From NCBI RefSeq assembly GCF_017654505.1, contig NC_054559.1, positions 16,436,370 to 16,500,369 on the forward strand: 64,000 nucleotides of DNA. The letters are read 5' to 3'. The notes below the pieces were generated by a model. It saw only the letters and a list, made by a program, of their open reading frames with translations. It made no database searches and was not told the DNA's origin. Below are positions 11,346 to 24,442 of this stretch, in pieces. Made by a program: the position numbers and the translations under genes. This DNA comes from Polyodon spathula (Eukaryota; Chordata; Actinopteri; Acipenseriformes; Polyodontidae). Position 1 is the stretch's first letter, and every line of letters begins with the position of its first letter.

Positions 11346-13253
11346 TATAGACATCCACACCTGATTTCCTGCTTCATTTTTTTTTTTTGCATTTCTGGGA
11401 CAACCCTCTGAATGTTTTATCTCAAGGGGCCACTGAAAAACTGCCTTTAGTAGGCCTGAACTGTTACTTTTTTTCAATAAATAAAAACCCATACCTCAAA
11501 TGGTGCTCACCAATACAGTTTAAAATCTTGGGAGTCTCTTGTGTTCATGTGGCTTCACAGAATTGGCTTTTAAAGTCAAGTTGTGTTGTTTTTTTCTGTT
11601 CTTTGTTTTAATTCCTGAAGTAAAAATGTTCCTTGTAACGTTTTGTCCGTCCGCAACTCGCAGTAAAAGTTGTTTTTAAGTTACAGCAAGTAATTTCAGT
11701 GGCCTAAAGTAGAAGTTTCCTATGTCAGGTTTTGGTAGACATGAGATAGCTAGTAAGTTGCAACAATTTGCAGTATTGTATATCAAATATTCAGTTTTTT
11801 TTTTTTTTTTAGTGACTTGATTCATGATTCTAATGTGGCCATGTGCCTCAGAGGACGTAGTATGTACTGACACATTAACTCTAAAAAGAAATTCAGTATT
11901 TAGCCAAAGCAGTTTGCAATGTTTGATATAACTTTAATTTAAAAAAAAATCTGACTAGATTTAAGATGTCGATATGTAGCCTGCATACCAGTGATTTGTG
12001 CTGGTTTTTAAACAGCTTTTACCAGGACTTTAAAGACCAAACACCTCAGCCACGCCATCTGAATGGGGAATTCTGTGTTGTAACAAGTTGTAACTTCTGA
12101 TGATGTTAATTGTGAGTATACATGTAGTAATTGTGTCTAACTTTAATAAACAACCATTTACACAAAAGGTTTAAACATTTAGCCTTTATCATACATGTTC
12201 AATAAATAAAGTGCACTGCTCACTTGTATTTATATTGCAGTTTTGTATTTAAAACTTTACGTACAGTATATTATCAAAGTACTGTACCATGGGTTATATG
12301 TTTAAACCTGCAAGTACATTTGCAGCATGACTGCACCGTGCAAGAGGCTTGCAGTACATATTATGGGTACAAGCTTTTGTTACTGAAGTGTAAGATTCTG
12401 TTAGTGGTCAATGGCTCGGATTTAAAGCTATGCAGGGTGTAATTTTTGTTTAATGCAACCCTTAGAAAATCTGAAGGATCTCAAACATCCCTATAATTGA
12501 GAGCATTACTTTAGATTGTGAAGTGAAATACTTTTTGCCTGTACTTATACTAGAAGGATTTTGCTATGGATGCTACCTGAAAAAGCAATGTATGTGTGTA
12601 ACAGCTATTTCTGAAATATTCTTGAGAAAGGCTCCCAGATCATTTGGGAATTTTTTTCCTGTAATTTCAATAGGGTATATTCCTGTAGAAACCATGGTTT
12701 GGTTCTAATGCACATCTATACAACGCACTGAGATGCCAACAGGTAATATTTAATTGTATTGCAGTTTGTTTTATATGTAATTGGGATTCATAATCAGGTC
12801 AGATTGCTATGCAGTCTGGATTTGGGAGAGAGATCTGTAATCTGTGCGGCAGGAAAACTTGTATAGAACAAACTTTGCAAATTTACAGCAGATTGTTGGT
12901 TACTGTATATCTATTTAGGTGCCACACCGACTGTCATAAAACAAACCAGAAGGGAAACGATGCACTACTGGTTCAAAACCCATACTGATTATTTCAATGA
13001 AAGGTTTTATGGAGTTAACAGTGAAAATCTAGTTTCTGTTGTATAAGTTGGGGGCAGTGTATTCCAGTTAGCATGAGCCGGTCATCCCGGCACTGTTCTT
13101 TTGCTGGTATGTTAATGAGTGGATGAGCCAACTTTTCAAATCCTGTTTTCTTGCAGTATGCATTTCTGAAACTGACTTTAACAAATTAAACCCATGGCAA
13201 TTAAAAAAGTAACACTGTCTTTATTGCCTGTCTTGTGGTTTTGTTTATGTAAC

Positions 13254-14740
<1,487 letters not shown>

Positions 14741-16400
14741 TATGTATGTTCACTTGCAGTATTTAATATATGTATAAATGTGAATTTTCACCAGCATAAA
14801 ACAGCATGGTTCCCATTCTGACATTTTTTTTTTTACACTTTATAATATATATCACAGATCTAATGTATGTAATAATCCTTTTTCTCATAATGTGTAAAAG
14901 TAGCTCAGAATGCTATTGAAAAACACAGTAGACATAAAAACACACAAGATTGTACACATTTTTGACTGACAGTGTGTGCAATCTGCAATGAAGATGTTTG
15001 TGTGCAACTTTATTTGTGCAAATCAAACTATTTTGTGTTGTCACTTTCTATTTAGAATAATGACTTCATTGTATCCAATGCAAACCTACTAAGATACAGT
15101 GACCAGATTTCCAAAGCTTAGAACTGGGACACAGATTTAACATAGTTTTAAAACTATACAATTGTTTTTATTTATTTACTTATTTAAAGAATGCTTCTTA
15201 TTTGAACACAGAGCTCATATCACTTGCTGTTTTCTCATTAAACTAATAAAAATTTCTGACTGATTTCTAAATTCTGACTGCTGCACACCCACTGCACCTC
15301 CCCTTTCCAATGTGTGGCCACATTATTAAATTACAGGTTATACCTGTACTCATTGCTATTTTAAACATTCATTTCTGACATTTTGCAGACTTTTAATACA
15401 GCACGGTAATGTGTATGAACAATATTCTGGAACCATTAATATAATTGCTGATTGTTTACGTCCTTAACGGCTGGTTTCACATGCCTTGATTAGCACTAGT
15501 TTTGAAATACTGTACCTGAATTTAACATGAGGTAGTCCAAGATTAGCACTAATCTGGGTCTGTGAAACCAGCCATAAATAAGTGTGCAATCTGGCTCTGT
15601 AGTAAACCAAGATTTTTCTTTTTAGGGTTTGGAGAAAAATGTCTGGACACCGGTCTGGTGTTATTTTCAGGTAGGAGTTAAAAAGTGGTATGAAGTGCAT
15701 TGTGCTTGTTTGCACATGCCTACATCTTTTGCTAAAAAAAAAAAAAAACAGGTAAATGGCCATTCAAATCCGGTACTGTATGTTTTTGGTCTTTGCACCT
15801 TTTTTTTATTACATTTATCATATTTTCCTATCATTAAGAAATAGTAAGCAAGTAGTTATCCTACGCAATACATTGGGTCTTGTAAATGTGTTTAATGTGT
15901 GAAACTTTGCTGTGACTTCTTATTTTGTCTTGTATCTTTTAAATTGGTTGTCTGTATCCAGTTTAAGTTTTTAAAACAAAAATGTAGTATCATTAACCTT
16001 AGCATTTCGTTTAAAATGTCCTACAAAACTTACGACTGTATCAATTGATTGCAGCTGTACCAAAATCTGACAGCGTGGCACTTTCTGGCCCTACCCCAAG
16101 TTAACCTAAATGGCGATGCATGTTTACCAATAATGCATGTTTGGCTAAATGCCCCAAACACTTCCTACAGCAGCCTCTGAAAACTAGCAACAAAATAATC
16201 GATTTTTCTAACGATAACGTACATTTTATTTTAATGATTGATGGTGTTGCTATAATAATCTGACGCCAAAATACTACCGAGATACACTTTACATGATCAG
16301 TTAGGAACATGGTTTATTTTAAATATCTGTATCGTCTTAGTTAAGAGCGCTTGTGAGTACTGTTTGCATTTGTATTCGCTGTACACAGTGCGGAACTGTA
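14741..16400. other. Intergenic, Tc1 element to slc39a3 promoter
   Basis: No gene found. AT-rich, with a small MITE at 15469-15573, an A run near 15735-15749 and short T runs. The rightmost 300 bases lead into the CpG-bearing slc39a3 promoter. Confidence 0.5.
15469..15573. mobile_element. 105-bp MITE
   Basis: GGCTGGTTTCACATGCCTTG at the left is matched by the reverse complement of the right end, GGCTGGTTTCACAGACCCAG, and the similarity continues through GATTAGNNCTA. The terminal 13 bases are perfect inverted repeats. No coding capacity. Target duplication not clear. Confidence 0.8.
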
Positions 16401-16625
16401 CAAAGTACAACACATCAACACAGCCTGCTCGTTGGGGAATTTAATTCACAGGGCACAGGAGTTGACGGCCGTTTGTTTTGACAGACAGGCTTCTCTACGA
16501 ATCACGTCGCAGAGATATTCTCCTCGAGCAATCACGGTTCGGCAAGGGGCGGAGATTAGATTAGCAAAACAACAGATCTGGAGGCGGAAGTTTCAGCGAA
16601 GGAAGGAAGGAAGGAAGGAAGGAAG
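16400..16625 (+). promoter_or_regulatory. slc39a3: Probable slc39a3 promoter and non-coding exon 1
   Basis: CpG-bearing sequence contains a GC box (GGGGCGG, about 16546) and GGAGGCGGAAG with an ETS-like GGAAG (about 16580). It ends in a (GGAA)n run followed by a good donor, GTGAGT at 16626. The next good acceptor (TTTTTCAG, ending 17260) precedes the start codon by 168 nt. This layout suggests a non-coding exon ending at 16625. The transcription start is not defined. Confidence 0.55.
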
Positions 16626-16675
16626 GTGAGTTTTTTGTGTTTTGTAAAAAATAAATAAATAAATAAATAAATAAA
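16601..16675. repeat. (GGAA)n and (AAAT)n microsatellites
   Basis: About six GGAA units (16601-16624) sit at the predicted end of slc39a3 exon 1, and about seven AAAT units (about 16649-16675) in the intron just after it. (GGAA)n is a known binding array for ETS factors, so the first could matter for the promoter. Confidence 0.85.
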
Positions 16676-17260
16676 TTCACAAGCAATAAAGAATAATTTC
16701 AAACACATAATAGCTTTAAATCATGTTATTGTACCAAATTATTACAAATTCTAAGAGAAATGACTGAATTGTTACGACACAACTGCGTCGCTGATCATTA
16801 TTACTGAAAAGTCCCAAACAAGAAATGAGTATAATTTGAAAGATCGTGATATTTCGGAATTCTGATTTACTTTGTAAATAATTTTATTGTTGTTCTACTA
16901 TTTGCCAGTAGAACATGTTATTTTCGTAACAGGCATCTCGCTACCTTTTTGTGTGGGCGGGGGTTTCTCGTATCGATTCGGCTGCGATCGAACCAGAGTG
17001 CTGAGAGTTTGGTTTCCCCTCTCTTCTAAAACTGCTGTAATATTCTACCTTACAGAAAACGCAGGGACTCGCTTAAATGCTAGGCTTTTCCCCTTAAAAG
17101 TAGGACCGGAACGGGCAGTACAGCAGATACGTGTTTGGGAGGAAGGTTTCTATAGTGAACGAATACAATATTACATTGGTCACATGCCTCATACACCCCT
17201 CTGGAAAACTTATCTAATAAACGCCGTGTAACAGCAGCTCAATGTGTGTGTGTTTTTCAG
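16626..17260. other. slc39a3: Probable slc39a3 5' UTR intron
   Basis: Bounded by GTGAGT at 16626 and TTTTTCAG ending at 17260. It contains a second CpG-bearing patch (about 16945-17010, with GGGCGGGGG), which might be an alternative first exon or promoter. No coding signal was recognised. Confidence 0.45.
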
Positions 17261-17276
17261 TTTCAGCTGAAGGGCA

Positions 17277-17357
17277 ATGCTTTATGATGTGCTGAAAACA
17301 GTCAAGCCTTCATCCCCTCGTCTCTCATCTCCATGCCTGGGGAGCTGCAGAGCCTGA
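17277..17357 (+). promoter_or_regulatory. Upstream ORF in slc39a3 5' leader
   Basis: ATG at 17277 opens a 26-codon frame ending in TGA at 17355-17357, 71 nt before the main start. If the leader exon starts at 17261 as predicted, ribosomes meet this ATG first, so it could damp slc39a3 translation. Its context (GGGCAATGC) is moderate. Confidence 0.4.
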
Positions 17358-17428
17358 AGCTGCGGAGCACCTGCTGTATAATCTTGCCTCCTTGTTTATA
17401 GCGCCCCCTCCCTCTCACACCCCTCAGA

Positions 17429-19081
17429 ATGGAGGTTGTGGTGGCCAAGCTGCTGTGCCTTATTGGCGTGTTTGTGCTCATGATTCTGGGCTCGCTGGTG
17501 CCGGTACGGATGATCCCAGTGGACTGTGAGAAACCCCAGCGCTCCCGGAAGATCCTGGCTCTATGCAACTCCTTCGGAGGGGGTGTCTTCCTGGCCACCT
17601 GCTTCAACGCACTGCTTCCAGCCGTGCGAGAAAGGGTACCTGTAACTCTTATTATTATCCACAGAAAAGATCAGGGCAAGCTTCACAGTGCATGCTGTGG
17701 AAGGACTGGAGATGGATTAATGAAGGCCATATCTTATGACATTATTTTTGCATTCATTTATTGAATTGTCTAGCCATGTGGATCACACCAGTGGATAAAA
17801 CGGATTCAGGAGGGGAAATGGAATCACTTACAGGGTGATATTTTGAGACTGTTGTTGCTGTTGTGGTTTTTTTTAAATTCTAAATGTATTTTTGATAAAG
17901 ACATTTAGTCAAAACATTTGTCAAAATAATTTTACATAATTCTACCACTGAGCGTTTTTATATTTACTTTAGGAAAAAGGCAATCCAGCTATAACTCATA
18001 GTTACAAAGGGGCATTCAGAACAGAAAATAGGAGGCACTTTTTTACACAGAGAATTGTGAGGGTCTGGAACCAACTCCCCAGTAATGTTGTTGAAGCTGA
18101 CACCCTGGGATCCTTCAGATTCTGGGATCAATAAGCTACTAACAACCAAACGAGCAAGGTGGGCGGAATGGCCTCCTCCTGTTTGTAAGCTTTCTTATGT
18201 TCTTATTGTGCCTTATGCAGAAATACTGTAGGTCATTCCAAATTATATAGGGGTATGCCCTCAGCCAGCATTCTTTTAGTACTTTGTGTTGAATAGCTCC
18301 TGAGTTACAGTTGTATGAATAGAGCCCTTTGTTTAACCCGCTGCTCTTTTTCCTTTCCGAGGTGGCGGAGGTGCTGAAGCTCTTGAGCGTGCAGACGGAC
18401 TACCCACTGGCAGAGACCATGATGATGCTGGGCTTCTTCCTGACGGTGTTTGTAGAGCAGGCTGTGCTGACCTTCCGCAAAGAAAAGCCGTCTTTCATAG
18501 ACCTGGAGACCTTCAACGCCGGCGGCTCGGAGGCAGGCAGTGACTCGGAGTACGATAGCCCCTTCATCGCCAACTCCCGTGGAGACCACCGCGGCCACGG
18601 CCACCTGCTCCCCTCTGAGCTGACCCGCGCTGGACCACTTCGCCTGGCCAGCCTGGTCTTTGCCCTGTCCGCCCACTCCGTCTTCGAGGGGCTGGCCCTG
18701 GGGCTGCAGGAGGAAGGGCCCAAGCTGTTCAGCCTCTTCCTGGGCGTGGCCATCCATGAGACCCTGGCGGCCGTGGCCCTAGGCGTCAGCATTGCCAAGG
18801 CTGTTCTGCCCATGAGGGACGCAGCCAAACTGGCCACTGTAGTCAGCCTGATGATCCCCCTTGGCGCCGCAGTGGGCATGGGCATTGAGAGCGCCCAGAA
18901 CCTGGCGGGCAGCATCGTATCGGTGGTACTGCAGGGCGTGGCGGCCGGCACTTTCGTCTTCGTGACGTTCCTTGAGATCTTAGCCCGCGAGCTGGAGGAC
19001 AATCAAGACCGGCTCCTCAAGGTGCTGTTTCTCATCCTGGGCTACGCAGTGCTGGCTGGCCTGGTCTTTGTCCAGTGGTAA
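17429..19081 (+). CDS. slc39a3: slc39a3: zinc transporter ZIP3, two coding exons
   Basis: ZIP-family importer moving zinc into the cytosol across the plasma membrane; ZIP1/2/3 subfamily (family knowledge). Coding exons are 17429-17635 (69 codons) and 18362-19081 (239 codons plus stop), joined in phase 0 by a GT-AG intron; 308 residues, human 314. The N-terminus has TM1 (VAKLLCLIGVFVLMILGSLV) and FGGGVFLATCFNALLP in TM2. The variable loop between TM3 and TM4 holds EKPSFIDLETFNAG and a small His cluster (His145, 148, 150). The metal-binding helices show HSVFEGLALGLQ (His174, TM4) and HETLAAVALG (His201-Glu202, TM5). The C-terminus ends VLAGLVFVQW, as in ZIP3. The second exon is strongly GC-rich compared with its surroundings. 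ZIP1 is the main alternative, but the C-terminus and synteny favour ZIP3. Confidence 0.96.
17636..18361. other. slc39a3: slc39a3 coding intron
   Basis: The donor is GTACCT at 17636 and the acceptor TTTCCGAG at 18361. The intron holds a LINE 3' end (17972-18205) and otherwise nothing recognised. The donor is weaker than the usual GTAAGT, but the phase-0 junction restores the ZIP3 reading frame. Confidence 0.85.
17972..18205 (+). mobile_element. 3' end of a CR1/L2-type LINE
   Basis: A short frame (about 18018-18134) encodes the C-terminal tail of a non-LTR reverse transcriptase: FFTQRIVRVWNQLPSNVV then EADTLGSFRFWDQ and a stop, matching the WNxLPxxVV signature at the end of CR1/L2 ORF2. The 3' end is GGCCTCCTCCTGTTTGTAAG followed by TTCTTATGTTCTTA, the kind of short terminal repeat these LINEs end with. 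It is 5'-truncated and lies in sense orientation within the slc39a3 intron. Confidence 0.85.
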
Positions 19082-20426
19082 GGCGAAGGACCAGTATGTT
19101 TATTTGTGGAACATGAGACACCAGTACTGGCAAGGTGTTCCTTGAGACCCGGTGTCAGCTCAGAACAGTGATCTCAGTGCTGTTTGCAAACCATCCTGTA
19201 CCAGGTGTGGCTGATGGCAGTAATCTATCCCTTGCAGAGGATGCATATCTCCCCTGATAGTTGAGGTGTCATAAATGCACATTGCACTTAAATTTCTGTA
19301 TTGCAACCCCAGGGGCTGATTAAATGCATTCCATAGTGTACAGTGTACCGAAATTTTAAGAACAACATCCAGGCAGTTGAAACTTGTTACGGACATTCAT
19401 TAGTGCAAAATAAATCTTGAAAGTATTATAGTCTAAGACTTTCATACTTGAGTTACATTTTGTTGTGGGCCACCTTTAGGAACTGCATGACAAGTCTGCA
19501 GACTGTGTGTATTATCATACCATAGTTATTGTCTTAAACCATTTTTAATATAAACTTGCATGAACAATAGGGTCAACAATCCACTAACACCTACAACAAA
19601 GCAACACAGTCAACTGACTGTTAAATCATTTCAAAAAACGGTACGCTTGCATGGAAACCCAAGCCATTTTCAACCCATTTTAAATATAATATATTTTAAT
19701 TCATGCTGTGAGTGTTGGGATTAGGACAGTAGCCCCGTGGTGTTCCAGTACTCACTAACTGTTTTTTTGTCTTGTGATTAGTTACGCAAGTGAAGGTGAT
19801 GGTAAGTCACCTGGTAAGTGGAGCACTGCACTCCTTCCCTGACACAAATAGCAGAATTTCAGAAGGCAGGGTGTGTTCATCTTTCGCCGCTCCCGAGTCA
19901 GCGCAGGGGTGGTAGCAGTGAGCTGAGCCTAAAAATAATTGGATATGCCAAATTGGGAGAAAGTAATAATAAAATAATTGGCGATTTACTAAATTAAAAA
20001 ATAAATAAATAAACGTCAGGATGTTAACAATCAAAAGAAAAATGACAGTTATGTTATTTAAAGAGGTGTAGCAACATGTGGGGAACGTGGCACACTCGAT
20101 TTTTCGCTAGTAACACTTTAAGACCCCAATTAAATATATTGGGGGTCAGTTTTTCCCTTAAGACTTACAATTCCAAATGAAACGGTGCCCTCTTCACAAC
20201 CGATGTGCACCGTTTAGGCCTGTCCTGTATAGCAAGGGAAGTTGGAACTGTGTAATATAGGAGGGTAGTATAAGCCAGGATTGTAGAAAAAAAAAAAAAA
20301 GAAAACACCAGACAATGTGAAATCTCTCAAAGAATAAGGGTTTTTTTGTGTGTTATTTGGGTTGTGTGTAGATGGGGATTAATCAGAATAGTCATTCAGA
20401 CAGGTTTGTATGTATTAATAGCACTA
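19082..20426. other. slc39a3 3' flank and intergenic DNA
   Basis: The slc39a3 3' UTR begins here; AATAAA at about 19411 is a plausible polyadenylation signal. A SINE tail occupies about 19800-20015, and an A run lies at about 20287-20300. No further gene was seen. Confidence 0.5.
19800..20015 (+). mobile_element. SINE copy 2 (5'-truncated)
   Basis: It shares with copy 1 the phrase GTGTGTTCATCTTTC, then AGTGAGCTGAGCCTAAAAAT, AATTGGATATGCCAAATTGG, GAGAAAGTAATAATAAAATA and the tail ATTGGCGATTTACTAAATTA followed by (AAAT)n. The tRNA-like head is missing or too diverged to see, so the left boundary is approximate. Confidence 0.75.
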
Positions 20427-21741
20427 TGTAACACAATTTTTGTTCCTGGGTAGTAAGTGTTATTTCCTAATTGCTTATGCCTCAAAAGTATAGAAAATGG
20501 CTATTATTCCCCACAAACTTTGCTTTTGTGACCAGGACAGTGATGTTTTGAAATGTACCTATTTCCAATGAGAAAACGAATGCGAATTTGTGTCTTTTCG
20601 TTCACATAAAGTCAGAAAAAAACAACATATGAATCCAAATTAACATGTATTTATACTAAAGTAATACAAAAATGACTACAAAAGATTTAGAAGTGAGTAG
20701 TTTTTCGAGATTTACGATTATACTGTAAATCACTTTCACGAATCAGCCCCCGAATGTAGTCTCCCATCATGTTCTCGTTATACTGTCCTTGGTAGCGGCA
20801 TTCAAAGTCCAGTATATCCTGGTGGAAGCGCTCGCCTTGCTCCTCCAAGTACGCTTCCATGTTCTCCTTGAATTTATCAAGATGAGCATCAAGGATATGG
20901 ACTTTGAGGGACAGCCTACAGCCCATTGTGCCGTAGTTCTTCACCAGAGTCTCAACCAGCTCCACATAGTTTTCGGCCTTGTGATTGCCCAGGAAGCCCC
21001 GAACCACTGCGACGAAGCTGTTCCAAGCCGCTTTCTCCTTACTAGTGAGCTTCTTGGGGAATTCATTGCACTCCAGGATCTTCTTTATCTGTGGTCCGAC
21101 AAAGACACCGGCTTTGACCTTTGCCTCAGACAGCTTAGGGAAGAAGTCTTGAAGGTACTTGAAGGCTGCCGACTCCTTATCTAGAGCTCTGACAAATTAT
21201 TTCATAAGGCCCAATTTGATGTGCAGTGGTGGCATCAGCACCTTCCGGGGGTCCACCAGTGGCTCCCACTTGACGTTGTTCCTCCCCACAGAGAACTCGG
21301 TCCGCTGTGGCCAGTCCTGCCTGTGGTAGTGCGCCTTGGTGTCCCTACTGTCCCAAAGGCAAAGATAGCAGGGAAACTTGGTAAAACCGCCTTGGAGACC
21401 CATCAGGAATGCCACCATTGCAGCCTCTTGATGCCATCTCAGAAAAATGCAGATATGTATCCACTTAGGCAGCTGGAACCAAACTGAACTGGTGGGCTTA
21501 AGGCCCCTGTATTTATACTACTATTTATATTACTGGAAAGCTCTAGAAGTTACTCCAAGTTTACTCAGCACTGAATCTATCTGGAATGTTCTGGAAAATA
21601 GGTAAATTTCAAAATATCACTGTCCTGGTCACAAAAGCAAAGTTTGTGGGGAATAATAGCCATTTGCTATACTTTTGAGGCATAAGCAATTAGGAAATAA
21701 CACTTACTACCCAGGAACAAAAAAAAAAATAAATTGTTACA
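20427..21741 (-). mobile_element. DNA-transposon-like element with about 140-bp TIRs and one conserved frame
   Basis: The left end (20427-20566) and right end (21593-21741) are inverted copies, including GTTCCTGGGTAGTAAGTGTT, ATTTCCTAATTGCTTATGCC and CCACAAACTTTGCTTTTGTG. Both tips begin TGTAAC. The interior carries a protein frame on the minus strand. I could not see a clear target duplication. The size and TIRs suggest either a non-autonomous derivative or a compact element; the superfamily is not determined. Confidence 0.85.
20687..21418 (-). pseudogene. Conserved protein of unknown function inside the long-TIR element, one nonsense codon
   Basis: Read right to left, the frame begins MVAFLMGLQGGFTKFPCYLC, then LWDSRDTKAHYHRQDWPQRT, and on to PPLHIKLGLMK. 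A TAA stop follows at about 21195-21197. The same frame then continues open with FVRALDKES, FFPKLSEAKVKAGVFVGPQI, GFLGNHKAENY, SLKVHILDAHLDKF, EEQGERFHQDI and MMGDYIRGLIRESD, ending NRKSRKTTHF at 20687. I recall similar anonymous proteins in insects, Hydra and other animals, mostly annotated as uncharacterised. Conserved Cys pair (PCYLC), His and acidic positions suggest a catalytic or metal-binding core, but I assign no function. The N-terminal part of the recalled family seems absent. Confidence 0.75.
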
Positions 21742-23798
21742 CATCTGTTTTAATGCATCATCTGTATTTAATACATGCATGTTCTGTATTTATCTATTTG
21801 AAGACATTGCCACATGGCTGCCTCCATCAAGCAATTAACTCAAGGCTTACTAAACAATATACAGCACACACATAAAACTGAAAATACTAGCTGATGGCTG
21901 TCAAATGGTTTGCATTCAAAGTTGCAAGTAACAGTTTCTTGTGTGTAAAGGGACAGTAAGTGAGTCTGAAATGTTTATGGCCAATGTGCAAAGATTTTAT
22001 ATGCAGAACTATGTCTGATTATTTTGTTACAATAATAAAAATTGTCAGTCAACTTGCTTACTTTTGAAAGTGACAAACGCTGGAGAAATGAAACGTTGGG
22101 TTCAAGAATGCCAGATGTTAGTTTCATATCTGCTGTATTCAAGGTATTTCTCCACTGGATTTGGTTCTTGAGCCTGTTTATATAGTTCTGTGCAGGGTTG
22201 GGGGTCAGTTCCTTTTTATCAATTCCAATTGAATTGATTAAAAGGGGATGGAATTGGAATGGACTCCAGCCCTGTTTCTGTGTGTGCTGTGCATTGTCCA
22301 GTTGTAATTATGGTGAAGGTTTTCATACAGCAGCTGCTGTTTTGTTTCTTTTGTGATAAAGAAAATAATGTGACATTGTGGAATCCTGCATCACTGGTAG
22401 TGTATAGGGATTCTTCCAGTAATGTGGTGTTCAGTTCCATAATTTAAACCAGCAAACGACAGGCAGCTTTCTACTAGACTCCCTGCACTAGACTGACAGT
22501 TATGGTTTATGCTTCGCTAAGTTGTTGATAGTATAAGAATCTATTAAATAACTACACACCATTGCCAGTTTATTTTTTTTATAAGAGCTTGTTATTCTGC
22601 ACTGTTCCCACAGTTCAGCATGTCGTGTGTGTCTGTGAGTGAAAGGGCAGTGTTTAGTGGCGTCTCAGCCTGACTGCAGTCCAGACAGATTCACTACAAA
22701 TGCTTTCCTGGATCCACCCCATTTATATTATTGTGACTATAGTCTACCTGTAAATTATTTATTTTTTTATTGTCCTGATATTTATTTGCCAGTGTGGTGC
22801 CAGTTACTGTTTCATAGTATTTTTTGTTATTTTTTAATGTTGTGTTAAGTGATACTTTGTTCATAACGTGTTTTGTTTTAAATTGATTTGTTTTCATTCA
22901 TATTCGTAACTAACAGCAGCTACAGTTGCAATTCTTACTGCTGTCGGAGATCACGGGAGCATTTAACACAGTGAGACACTGGTGTGCACCCTGAGCAATA
23001 ACTGCTGGACACCAAGAAAAACAGTGGACTGTTGTTTTAAACCAGTCCAGCCTATACAAGGGTTGTTTGTGAAATGTTTCTGTTTGTCTTTGGGCAACAT
23101 TTGCCACATTTTGGATAACCACACCCTCCCAGACCCATGGATGTGAAAGCTGGCTTCTTACTGAAAACATCTCGCTGCATCTGGTCTTTTTAAATCCATG
23201 GTAACTAATGCATATTGTCATTAATCTGAGCAACGCCTGATGCAGGGCAAGGTGCTTTGATTGATGACTGAATTAGAAATGATGAGACCTGGGCTCTGTA
23301 CAAAGGGGAAGAAAAAAAAAGCAATAGCCAAATACTTTGCTGTTATGTTACAATATTTTTGAAAATGTCGGAAATAACTAATAAAAAAAAAAAACTGTTA
23401 AGTTGGTCTTTTCACTTGTTTTGTTTCATGTAGTTAATTTGTGTGTGTTGATCCAGTACTATAGAGGCTACCCACTGAGGACAGTACATGAAGTCTTCAG
23501 CCAGTGATCCTGTATGTCACCCAGTTACTGACGGCTGGAATCTACAGTAGCACTGCTTTCTATTGAATTCCCTTTTGTTACATACAGTGGATAGACAACC
23601 CAGCGCAAAAAAAAAAAAAAAAGACACATCTGCCATATGTAGCACACATTATTATGGTCTAACATGACTGGTAACATGCTATGCAAATTGCATCCAATTG
23701 CCTTAAAAAGTACGATTTTTAAGTGATGGTCATGCACTAAAAAAAAAATAAAAATCTACACCCTCAGTCTGAGTTGCTTATCTCAGCGTGAACCTGAA
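21742..23798. other. Intergenic, long-TIR element to DIRS element
   Basis: No gene found. Near 22190-22290 there are ATTCCAATTGAATTGATTAA and GGAATTGGAATGG phrases of the sort found at the ends of common fish MITEs. A-rich runs occur at about 23310, 23382 and 23607. A frame near 22910-23233 (minus) shows no recognisable protein. Confidence 0.45.
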
Positions 23799-23966
23799 GT
23801 TCCCTTTCAATTGAATGACAACCATTACCGAATGAGAAAGAGCCCTCTCTGACCATTACTGAGCATATATAAAAAAAGCTGCCCTATCAGGGCCCTGCTG
23901 TGAGGGGGAAGTCCCTCCCACCTCCTGTTGAAGAGGGATGTCCTCACAGTAACATATCGCCATTTC
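23799..23966 (+). repeat. DIRS left inverted terminal repeat
   Basis: It begins GTTCCCTTTCAATTGAATGA and contains ACAACCATTACCGAATGAGA, CTGCCCTATCAGGGCCCTGC and AGTCCCTCCCACCTCCTGTT. The inverted partner at the right end carries the same phrases with scattered differences, so the two ends have diverged since insertion. Confidence 0.93.
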
Positions 23967-24442
23967 CTCTCTCACTTCACTGAGACAGGTTACAGATTGC
24001 TTTGTGCTTTCTTGAACTGAATTTGTTGGATTTGTTGGTTTATACCCAGAAATTTCTTTACATCCACGGTAAAATCACGCTTTCGAGCGTTATTAAGAGT
24101 GCTCTTGCCTGATTCTCCCATCAGTTTACTGACTAGAGCTGGTTTCGACCCCTCTTGCGAGATTGGCAAACGGCCATTACTCTTTTTCACTACACAAGGC
24201 CTTTGATATAGCATGTGTGGAGTGTTGGGTGCTGTAAGGAGACTCCTGAGTCGTCTATAGCCCGGCACTGACCTCGGCACTGATTGACTCGGCACCGACG
24301 GCGCTCTCCTTAACGCCGATCTCCTTAACACCGATCCCGGCACTGACTGATTCGGCACTGATGAATCGCTTTAAAGCATCTACAGCCCGGCACCGACCTC
24401 AGTACTATCGGCACCGAACGCAGCAGCTTCACCTGCAAAGCC

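Larger units (their letters stand above)
10435..13253. other. Intergenic, sgta to Tc1 element
   Basis: No gene found. It contains a strong hairpin (10805-10846), two fragments sharing the phrase GGTTTTTGTT with common fish repeats (10890-11035 and 11176-11345), an A/T run near 11796, and AATAAA motifs near 12150 and 12200. The open frames here are short and show no recognisable protein. Confidence 0.5.

Noticed and set aside
18305..19002. Long minus-strand frames of 150 and 200 codons opposite slc39a3
   Set aside because: They mirror the GC-rich ZIP3 exon; their proteins have no recognisable domain, while the + strand encodes a clear transporter.
20789..21184. 131-codon + strand frame in the long-TIR element
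   Set aside because: It is antisense to the conserved minus-strand protein, which continues across this whole interval.
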